Below, one piece after another: positions 45,913-53,716 of a stretch of DNA of 64,000 nucleotides. The notes beneath the pieces are model-generated. The model had not been told where the DNA came from, searched no databases, and saw only the letters and a program-made list of their open reading frames with translations. The position numbers were made by a program, and so were the translations under genes. Position 1 is the stretch's first letter; each line of letters opens with the position of its first letter. Source of the stretch: a candidate division CSSED10-310 bacterium (GTDB taxonomy: Bacteria > CSSED10-310 > JAFGJC01); NCBI GenBank assembly GCA_016927905.1, contig JAFGLW010000024.1:62001-126000 (forward strand), in the 5' to 3' direction.

Positions 45913-48900
45913 ATGGAGTCTGACGTGCTGCCGGAAATACCACGGAAAAAAACAAACCGGAACTGGCTTCTTTTTCTCATCCTGATCGCCGGAACAACCT
46001 TTCGATTTTACGGAATCCGGTGGGGCATGCCAAGTTTTTTCCATCCGGACGAACGGCAGATCATGTTCAAAGTCAACGATATATCCTGGAACGATCTTAA
46101 TCCCCATTTCTTTGCCTATGGATCATTACCCATCTATGTGCTGAAAGGAACCGTCACCGGCCTGGACCGCGTCAACCGGTTTGTTGTGGACGCAGCCAGG
46201 AAAATGGAACTGGACGCGAAGAAGGTCTCCCGGGTGAGGGAATGGTTTCCGCCAATGAATCATTTTCGGGGGCAGACCCTGACCGGGCGGGCCTTGTCCG
46301 CAATCGTATCAATCTGGACGATCGTTGTTCTTTTTTATCTGGGCAGGCTGATGTACCAGAAAAAAATCGCGCTGATTGCCGCAGCCCTGTTTTCGTTCAG
46401 CGTGTTGTCGATTCAGCAGTCTCATTTCTATGTCGTGGACGGTCCGCAGACATTTCTGGTGGTCTGTGCAATCTATTTCATGGTCCGTATGGCCGTCGGG
46501 GACCGGGCAAGGGATTATTATTATTCTGGATTATTTATCGGTCTGGCGATGTCCACAAAATTCAGCAGCCTGCCCATTTACATCGCGTATGCTTTCGCAC
46601 ACTTTCTGGCTTTGGTTCACGGGAACCGGAAAGGATTCACCCATTGGCTTCATCTTATCGGCGGCGCTCTCCTGTCGGTCGCGGTCATGACAGCCGGGAT
46701 GCCTTACTGGATTCTGGATCACGAGAAATGGTGGCGGGACATACAGGAACAATCGCGAATGGTCCGGGGAACGGCCCGGCTACCGTATACCATCCAATAT
46801 GAAAATACTGCACCGTTCTGGTATCTGATTAAGAACATGGCCATTTGGTCTCTGGGTTTACCGTTCGGGATGGCGGCTTTCGCCGGTTTCGCCGTGGCCA
46901 TACGCAGGTTTTTCGTTCAGACAAAAGATCTTGGCAATCAGGTCCTGCTTGCCTATGTGGTACCCATATTCATCGTCAACAGCCTGTTTCAGGTCAAGTT
47001 CCTCCGATATACACTGCCTTTGCTGCCGTTTTTTGCCCTGTTCGCCGCCAAAATGCTGTTCGATCTTCAGAAACGACACCGGATGCGCACACCGGCGAAG
47101 ATACTCACCATCGTCGTACTGACCGGGACACTCATCTGGGCAATCGCATATACCACGGTATACCGGTATCCAAATACCCGGATCGAAGCTTCGAGCTGGG
47201 TTTATCAAAACATACCCTCCGGCGCACACATTCTTCTGGAAAGCAACTGGGACGACGCGCTCCCCGTGGGAACCCCCGATGGTAATCCCAGCGTATACAC
47301 AACCAAAAAACTGGAGATTTACAGGGAACCGGAAAACGAGCGCAAGGCCGGGGAGATGGCGGAAATGCTGGAATGGGGGGATGTAATCATTCTGCCGTCC
47401 AAACGGCACTATGGGTCGGTTCTGAGGATTCCCGAACGGTTCCCGGTTTCGGGGAATTTTTACCGATCCCTGTTTGCTGAACGGCTGGGTTACCGGTATG
47501 TCAGGTGTTTCACTTCGCCGCCCCGACTGGGAAGGCTGAAATTCGAGGACGACCTGGCGGACGAGAGTTTCCGGGTGTACGACCATCCCAAAGTGGCGAT
47601 ATTCCAGAAGGAAACCGCTCTGACCCGGGACCAGATCCTGCCGTATCTTCTGAATCCGCCTCCTGAAATCGCGGAAATAACTTACGAGGATATTCTCAGG
47701 GCTGTTCCTCCGGATGCAGTCGGCTCCAGAATTTCCTTCCCGGTTATCCGATGGCTGATCATCCTGGAAATCCTGGGTATCATGGTGTTTCCGACCGCTT
47801 TCCTGATTTTCCACCGGTTCAATCACCGGGGATATCCACTGAACAAAACAATCGGCCTGATCACGGCGGGATATATCTGCTGGCTGATCCCCAGTCTGAA
47901 ATGGGTGCCGTTCACCCGGACATTTCTGTTTCTGGTGATCGTTCTTTTCCTGGCGGCGAATTGCATGCTCTATATGCGGCACCGGCAGGCGATTCATCAT
48001 TTCGTCAAGCAATATTGGTGGTCGATTGCAGGTTATGAGCTGCTTTTTGCGGCGGTGTTCGGGCTGTTTGTTTTTTTGAAAAGTTACAATCCCGATATAT
48101 TCTGGAGCGAAAGTTCGATGGATTTCGGTTTCGTCAATTCCATCCTCAGATCAGATTATTTTCCTCCGCATGATCCCTGGATAGAAGGCGAACCGATCAA
48201 TTACTACTATTACGGGCATTATCTGGCCGCTTTCATGACGCGTCTGGCGGGAATCGAATCCAGCTACGGATACAACCTGTTCTTCGCCACAATCCCCGCC
48301 CTGGTGGCGCTGGCGGTAGCCTCCATACTCATCAGCCTGACCCGGCGCTTGTGGGCGGGTGTCCTGGGCGTCCTGTTCACCATAGTAATCGGCAATCTGG
48401 ACGGCGTGGCTCAGATGGCCCAGATATGGAGCCGGATTCCCAAAACATCGGGCCTGTTCCCGGCTGCCGGGATATTCCGGGATTTTGTGGGCAGTTTCCT
48501 GGTTCTGGGTCGCTCGGAAGTGCATTTCAGGTTCTTCAGATCCGCCCACGAGTTGATCCGGCCGACAGTTCATGAATTTCCATATTGGAGTTACAATTTC
48601 ATGGACCTTCACGCCCACACAATCGCCACATTAATATCGTCTCTCGTCCTGGTATTCCACCTGGTGCTGTTCCGCAACCGGAAGAAGGGATTCGGTATTT
48701 TCGGCACCGGCATCACCCGGTACCTGACTCTGGGTGTCCTGTCCATCGCCCTGGGCGCTCTGATCCCCACCAACAGCTGGGATTTTCCCACACATTGCCT
48801 GGTCATATTCCTGATATTGAATTTCATGCCGCTCGAAAAACCGGCCGGTTCGAAAAGGACGGCAGAACCCGGCGGCGTCAAAGCGTATTCTGCGCCGGAA

Positions 48901-51243
48901 CCGCTCTTTATCCCCGATTCGGAACCGATATCGTTCCCAGAGGATATCCCGGATGAAACCGGGACAACGAAACCATCCGAAACAGAATCCGGATTCAAAA
49001 CCGGGGAGTATCTGGCGGGAATAGCCGATCGTTCGGCGCGCTTCATCGTCGATTTGTTGCTGACAGTGCAACATAATCTGATGGCAATGATCGTTCCCCT
49101 GCTGACCCTGATCGGTATAAGTCTTTTCCTTTATCTGCCGTACCTGAGTCATTTTTCACGCAAGGGAATGGGTATCGGATTCGTTCATCAATACAGGCAG
49201 ACCACCAATTTCGATGGATATTTCACCATGTTCGGGTTTTTCCTGTTCATATTCGCCACCCTGCTGGTCAGATGGTGGTACCTGGTGCAGCGACGCAAAG
49301 GCCGGGGTGTCCTGTCGATCGGTTTGACCTTCATGATAGTCGTCCTGGGAAGCGTACTTTTATTCAACATCCTGAAAGCGACCTTTCTGATCGATTATTC
49401 GGTACTGATTTTCAATACCGTCATAATGGTGGTTGTCCTGTATCTTTTTTCCAGAAGCAGGTCGGATGCGGATCAGAAATTCGTTCTCCTGTTCGCATTC
49501 ATGGCGCTGGCCATTACCGCCGGATGCGAAATTATATACATCAAGGATTTTTACCAGGGAGGCGATCATCGGCGCTTCAATACCATCTTCAAATTTTACA
49601 TGCAGGCATGGTTTTTCTTCGCAATCGTGTCCGCCTATCTGGTGACCGATCGATTCAAAATAAGGAAACCGGACCCGCTTTTTCGCGGATGGAAATCCAT
49701 CTCCACTCTGGGAAAATGGGCATGGAATCTGATCTTCATCCTGCTCTTGTCCGGAGCTTTGATTTTTACATTCCAGGGTCCCCGGGCACGGAAGACCCAC
49801 GATGAGTATCGGCGAGTGGAACTGCCGCTCACACTGGATGGCCTGGCCTACATGAAAAAGGGCGGCTGGGACCAGGAATACCGGGCCATTCACTGGATCA
49901 ACAAACACATCAGAGGCGCTCCGGTCATCCTGGAAGCATCAGGTCCGGATTACGAATACCAATACGGGAGAATTTCCGCCAATACCGGGTTGCCGACGGT
50001 ACTGGGTTGGTGGAGTCATGTGGATCAACGGGAATACGGCCGGAATACCGGCCGGATGAAACTGGACGTCGTCGAGATGTACGAGGGCATCGATATCCCC
50101 CGGCTGCTGGCGCTTCTTTTGAAATACCACGTGAAATATATCTATGTCGGGTCAACAGAGAAAAATAAATACACAAACATCGGCCTGGATAAATTCTCCC
50201 GGTTGACCGATTACATGACACCCGTATACGCCAATCCGGAAGTCACCATTTTCCGGATCAATGATTACGGCCTGAACGTGGATTTCGCATCTGTCGCCAG
50301 AGACAGCAATGCATTGTCCGACCTGCAGCAGCGAGTCCTGGAGGAACAGGAAAAGAAACTCGAACAGGAGAAACGGGAGGAAGAAGCGCGAAGGGAAGCT
50401 CTCAAATCGGCAGCTCCGACAAGCATGTTCGTCGGGGGGGAAGGGGAAATCCGGGGTCAATTTCGGGAGCCCAGATCGCTGGCGGTGGGTCCGGACGGCA
50501 TGATCTATGTGGCGGATTTCAGAAATCACCGCATTCAGAAATTCAATCCCCAGGGTGACTGGCTGAACGCCTGGGGATCCAGCGGAGACGAAACCGGCCA
50601 GTTCAAAGATATCTGCGGCGTGGCTGTCGATGCGGATGGTGTCTATGTGGCGGATACTTTCAACAACCGCATCCAGAAATTCAGTCATGACGGGGAATTC
50701 ATCAGCCAGTGGAGAGGTGATCAGACATCGTTCTTCTATCCCAGAGGCATCGGGGCGGATCAGAAAGGATTCATTTACCTGGCTGATACCGGCAACAACC
50801 GGATCATTAAAATGAGCAATGAGGGCAAGCAGATCGCCATATGGGGGAAACTGGGCCGCGGTGAAGGCGAATTCGAAAGCCCCATCGGGATTCATGCTTC
50901 CGGTGATAAAATATACATAGCCGACACGCGGAATCGGAGGATCCAGGTGCTGGATTCCAGCGGAGCGTTCATCCTGAGTTGGCCGATCGACGGATGGGAG
51001 GGTGAAGTGTTCGTGGAACCATACATTGCGGTTGATATCAACCAAAATGTCTGGGTTTCAGATCCGACTGCGAACCGCATTCTGATTTTCGACCCGACCG
51101 GGAAGAAGCTGGCATCCATATCCAGGGATCATCGGGGTCGCCCGTTCGCACGACCCATGGGTCTGGCCCTGGATTCCGAAGGCGGTATTCTCGTGGTCGA
51201 TACCCACCACCACAGACTGACCCAAACCCCTCCGCTGAAATGA
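45913..51243 (+). CDS. 1776-residue fusion: GT39-like domain, YYY domain, coiled coil, NHL propeller
   Basis: Residues 1 to about 620 are a GT39-like membrane transferase with the acidic motif FHPDERQIMFK near residue 45 and LFAERLGYRYVRCF in its soluble end. Residues about 620-1460 are a complete YYY domain: INYYYYGHYLAAFMTRL near 762, HEFPYWSYNFMDLHAHT near 889, PTNSWDFPTHC, GCEIIYIKDFYQGG and NTIFKFYMQAWFFF. A charged helix (about 1476-1500) leads to a six-bladed NHL propeller (about 1505-1776). Two GT-C-like catalytic units in one chain could act successively or as donor and acceptor sites. The start ATG is eight bases after GGGAGG and three after the previous stop, so it is coupled to the YYY gene. 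Longest gene of the window. The domain identity is strong; function is inferred. Confidence 0.82.
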   Translation: MESDVLPEIPRKKTNRNWLLFLILIAGTTFRFYGIRWGMPSFFHPDERQIMFKVNDISWNDLNPHFFAYGSLPIYVLKGTVTGLDRVNRFVVDAARKMELDAKKVSRVREWFPPMNHFRGQTLTGRALSAIVSIWTIVVLFYLGRLMYQKKIALIAAALFSFSVLSIQQSHFYVVDGPQTFLVVCAIYFMVRMAVGDRARDYYYSGLFIGLAMSTKFSSLPIYIAYAFAHFLALVHGNRKGFTHWLHLIGGALLSVAVMTAGMPYWILDHEKWWRDIQEQSRMVRGTARLPYTIQYENTAPFWYLIKNMAIWSLGLPFGMAAFAGFAVAIRRFFVQTKDLGNQVLLAYVVPIFIVNSLFQVKFLRYTLPLLPFFALFAAKMLFDLQKRHRMRTPAKILTIVVLTGTLIWAIAYTTVYRYPNTRIEASSWVYQNIPSGAHILLESNWDDALPVGTPDGNPSVYTTKKLEIYREPENERKAGEMAEMLEWGDVIILPSKRHYGSVLRIPERFPVSGNFYRSLFAERLGYRYVRCFTSPPRLGRLKFEDDLADESFRVYDHPKVAIFQKETALTRDQILPYLLNPPPEIAEITYEDILRAVPPDAVGSRISFPVIRWLIILEILGIMVFPTAFLIFHRFNHRGYPLNKTIGLITAGYICWLIPSLKWVPFTRTFLFLVIVLFLAANCMLYMRHRQAIHHFVKQYWWSIAGYELLFAAVFGLFVFLKSYNPDIFWSESSMDFGFVNSILRSDYFPPHDPWIEGEPINYYYYGHYLAAFMTRLAGIESSYGYNLFFATIPALVALAVASILISLTRRLWAGVLGVLFTIVIGNLDGVAQMAQIWSRIPKTSGLFPAAGIFRDFVGSFLVLGRSEVHFRFFRSAHELIRPTVHEFPYWSYNFMDLHAHTIATLISSLVLVFHLVLFRNRKKGFGIFGTGITRYLTLGVLSIALGALIPTNSWDFPTHCLVIFLILNFMPLEKPAGSKRTAEPGGVKAYSAPEPLFIPDSEPISFPEDIPDETGTTKPSETESGFKTGEYLAGIADRSARFIVDLLLTVQHNLMAMIVPLLTLIGISLFLYLPYLSHFSRKGMGIGFVHQYRQTTNFDGYFTMFGFFLFIFATLLVRWWYLVQRRKGRGVLSIGLTFMIVVLGSVLLFNILKATFLIDYSVLIFNTVIMVVVLYLFSRSRSDADQKFVLLFAFMALAITAGCEIIYIKDFYQGGDHRRFNTIFKFYMQAWFFFAIVSAYLVTDRFKIRKPDPLFRGWKSISTLGKWAWNLIFILLLSGALIFTFQGPRARKTHDEYRRVELPLTLDGLAYMKKGGWDQEYRAIHWINKHIRGAPVILEASGPDYEYQYGRISANTGLPTVLGWWSHVDQREYGRNTGRMKLDVVEMYEGIDIPRLLALLLKYHVKYIYVGSTEKNKYTNIGLDKFSRLTDYMTPVYANPEVTIFRINDYGLNVDFASVARDSNALSDLQQRVLEEQEKKLEQEKREEEARREALKSAAPTSMFVGGEGEIRGQFREPRSLAVGPDGMIYVADFRNHRIQKFNPQGDWLNAWGSSGDETGQFKDICGVAVDADGVYVADTFNNRIQKFSHDGEFISQWRGDQTSFFYPRGIGADQKGFIYLADTGNNRIIKMSNEGKQIAIWGKLGRGEGEFESPIGIHASGDKIYIADTRNRRIQVLDSSGAFILSWPIDGWEGEVFVEPYIAVDINQNVWVSDPTANRILIFDPTGKKLASISRDHRGRPFARPMGLALDSEGGILVVDTHHHRLTQTPPLK
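50425..51240 (+). repeat. NHL propeller of the GT39-YYY fusion (six blades)
   Basis: Six tandem repeats with YVADFRNHRIQKF and YVADTFNNRIQKF strands. Blade 3 enters with QTSFFYPRGIG, blade 5 with GWEGEVFVEPYIAVD. Blade 6 ends in the closing strand LVVDTHHHRLTQ. Confidence 0.85.
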
Positions 51244-51297
51244 AATGGGATCAGGTCCACTCGCGCTCTTTCTCCTGCAGGGAGATGTGAGGTAACC

Positions 51298-51960
51298 ATG
51301 GCGCCCCGGATCATTCCATTCGATGCATACGCTTCGGAATATGACGGATGGTTCAAGGAAAACAAGCAAATCTTCAGATCCGAACTTCAAGCCGTTCGCA
51401 TGCTGATGCCCAGGTTTGACAAGGCTCTGGAGGTGGGAGTGGGGACGGGCCGGTTCGCCGGCTCCCTGGGAATACAGACCGGTGTCGAACCGTCCGGAGC
51501 GATGGCTGATCTGGCTCGGAACCGCGGAATCACCGTGGTCAGGGCGGTCGCGGAGGCCCTGCCATTCGTTGATCAGGCCTTCGAACTGCTGCTCATGGTG
51601 ACGACCATCTGTTTTCTCGATGACCTGGACCTGGCATTCCGTGAAACACATCGGGTATTGACAGGCGGAGGGCATTTTGTCCTCGGATTTCTGGATCGCG
51701 ATACGGAATCCGGTCGGGTATACGAAGAACGCAGAAATCGCAGCAGGTTTTATCGCGACGCCCGGTTCAGATCGTCTGGGGAGGTTTTGGAGGTGTTGCG
51801 CCAATCCGGTTTCTGCGACACCACATCTGTCCAGACCATCTTCGGTTCACCCGATACAATGCAGACGTTTGAACCGGTCAAGCCGGGACACGGAACGGGT
51901 CTGTTCGTGGTCATGCGCGGGCGGAAACCCACAGGTGTTTGCGTGTCAAGACAGATATAA
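51298..51960 (+). CDS. Class I SAM-dependent methyltransferase
   Basis: 220 residues. Motif I ALEVGVGTGRFAGSL near residue 42, acidic VRAVAEALPFVDQAFELLLM and a post-motif LTGGGHFVLGFLDRD identify a Methyltransf_11-like enzyme. Cytoplasmic. Last gene after the three-gene YYY operon, 54 bases downstream, with GAGG before the ATG; it may share transcription. It could modify a lipid-linked sugar or carrier, but the substrate is unknown. The stop lies 11 bases from the convergent GT39-like gene. Confidence 0.78.
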   Translation: MAPRIIPFDAYASEYDGWFKENKQIFRSELQAVRMLMPRFDKALEVGVGTGRFAGSLGIQTGVEPSGAMADLARNRGITVVRAVAEALPFVDQAFELLLMVTTICFLDDLDLAFRETHRVLTGGGHFVLGFLDRDTESGRVYEERRNRSRFYRDARFRSSGEVLEVLRQSGFCDTTSVQTIFGSPDTMQTFEPVKPGHGTGLFVVMRGRKPTGVCVSRQI

Positions 51961-51971
51961 GAAGCAAATGA

Positions 51972-53699
51972 TCAATCCAGCCGCTGTAGCGGCCGGCAAA
52001 TGCAGATCGTATTCAAGTTGAACCGCGTGTCCCATACGACGCAATCACCCAGCTTCAGAAGATCCTGGGGCATGGGAATATGGGAATCATGCGCAACCAG
52101 AAAACCACCGGGATCCCGGATTTCATCCGTTGAGTTGACCACGTGAACCGAGCTGTAATCATAAAGGAACCGGTATGCATTTTTTGATTCGAGGAATTTT
52201 CTGTCCGTCATCAAATACACCAGGATGCCGGTGTGTTCTTTCTGGATCTTGTCTATCTCCCGTGCCAGGAGAAGGTTCAGATCATAGAAATACCGCTGCA
52301 CACCGGCATCACTCAGGGCAGTGTTGAAAAACCGGTCGGCATTTACCGGGACGATGACACCCATTAAACCGGTCAGCACGACCGCTTTCAGAAAACGGCG
52401 GAACCGGGTGTTTTCGGGAAGGCTGTCGGCAGGATAACCGATCAGGAGAAGAACCATCGGGATGGCCGGAATCAGCCGGTACCGTTGCGGATTCAGAACC
52501 AGTAATCCGGACAGGAGAACGATACCGGTTATCCCGGTTACCAGGAACAGTTTCATGAAATTCTTGCGCAGGGTGACCAGGCAGTAAATGAAAGCAATCC
52601 CACTCAGAATCCCCGTGATCGGATCGATGATTCCCAGGCTGCCGGGAAGAATCTCCCTGCAATCCATTCCGCTGATAAAGAAAAAACGAACGGTAATCCA
52701 GACCTTCCTCATCTGTAGGGTGATCAGGTCCGAGAAACCGTCGAACCGCAGCGCATTGTGATGCCTGAGAATTCCTTCGGTGAATGGAAGGATAGATATT
52801 CTTCCGGGCCAGACAAGTGTCGGGAGAACCACCGTAAAAGGCATTACCAGGGCCAGAAAGAAATGCGACAGACGGGTGAATCGTGCGGGCCGGGATTTCG
52901 GTGATCGGGTATCTTCCGGATTGGTCGATCTCATGCAAAGACAGGTTGCGGCCAGACAGACCATGATCAGACCGCCGGTTAACTTGTAGCTGAAATATTC
53001 GGTCAGCAGCAGACCGTCGGCCAGACCGGCTGAGATCAATGTCCCGGTATCGGGGTACCGAAGAAATAGAGCGAAGGCTGCAATGGCGACCACCAGTGTT
53101 GTCACCGGGGACATGGTTTCCATGGCGATCCGGGATGATCCGGCAAGATATGCCTGGGTTGCGAACAGCATGGACACGAAAAAGACGGTGTAAACGGATC
53201 GGAATAGCTGGGTTGCCGCCATAAAGAAAAACAGCACACCGGTCAAGCTGTACAGCGTGAACGCCCATCGCATTCCGCGCAGATCCATGCCGAAAAGCCG
53301 GAAACCGGTTTCAGCCACCAGGTTGACCAGCGGGAAATATATATCCAGTGTTTCCGTCTCAATCGAGTTCAATGCGTAGGAGGCGGTCTGATATTCTTCC
53401 ACCATCTGCCCGTCATCCGGCGGGAACACGCTGAATCGATAGGTTCTGAAGACTATTCCCGCCGCCAGCACCATACCGAATACCAACAGAAAAACAGTAT
53501 TGATTTGGGGAATTCCCGTCCGGTTGTTCGCCAGGCACCTGAAAACCAGCAGCACCATTGCCAGTATTGATGCCGACAAAACCAAAAGAAACGCTTCCCG
53601 AAACGTGATCCGGTTGAAATATCTCAGAAGGCAGGCTGTCCCGGTCAGTCCCGTTAATCCGTAAAAAACGGTCCAGGGAATCAGTTGAGACTTTTCCAT
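51972..53699 (-). CDS. GT39-like membrane glycosyltransferase
   Basis: 575 residues with about a dozen predicted membrane helices and the acidic loop FPPDDGQMVEEYQTASYAL (about residue 80), where GT-C enzymes place their catalytic acid residue. The C-terminal approximately 100 residues are soluble (DLNLLLAREIDKIQKEHTG, IPMPQDLLKLGDCV). Resembles dolichyl-phosphate-mannose mannosyltransferase-like proteins of unknown sugar specificity. No NHL repeats. Last gene of a minus-strand operon behind a GT2 gene and an NHL-GT39 gene, 17 bases after the latter. That grouping pairs a probable donor synthase with two transferases. Confidence 0.72.
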   Translation of the reverse strand: MEKSQLIPWTVFYGLTGLTGTACLLRYFNRITFREAFLLVLSASILAMVLLVFRCLANNRTGIPQINTVFLLVFGMVLAAGIVFRTYRFSVFPPDDGQMVEEYQTASYALNSIETETLDIYFPLVNLVAETGFRLFGMDLRGMRWAFTLYSLTGVLFFFMAATQLFRSVYTVFFVSMLFATQAYLAGSSRIAMETMSPVTTLVVAIAAFALFLRYPDTGTLISAGLADGLLLTEYFSYKLTGGLIMVCLAATCLCMRSTNPEDTRSPKSRPARFTRLSHFFLALVMPFTVVLPTLVWPGRISILPFTEGILRHHNALRFDGFSDLITLQMRKVWITVRFFFISGMDCREILPGSLGIIDPITGILSGIAFIYCLVTLRKNFMKLFLVTGITGIVLLSGLLVLNPQRYRLIPAIPMVLLLIGYPADSLPENTRFRRFLKAVVLTGLMGVIVPVNADRFFNTALSDAGVQRYFYDLNLLLAREIDKIQKEHTGILVYLMTDRKFLESKNAYRFLYDYSSVHVVNSTDEIRDPGGFLVAHDSHIPMPQDLLKLGDCVVWDTRFNLNTICICRPLQRLD

Positions 53700-53716
53700 T
53701 GCCTATCCGGATGCGA

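Noticed and set aside
46858..48012. 384-codon minus-strand frame inside the GT39-YYY fusion
   Set aside because: It lies fully inside a membrane-protein gene on the other strand; it is low in recognisable features and rich in residues expected from the antisense of hydrophobic codons.
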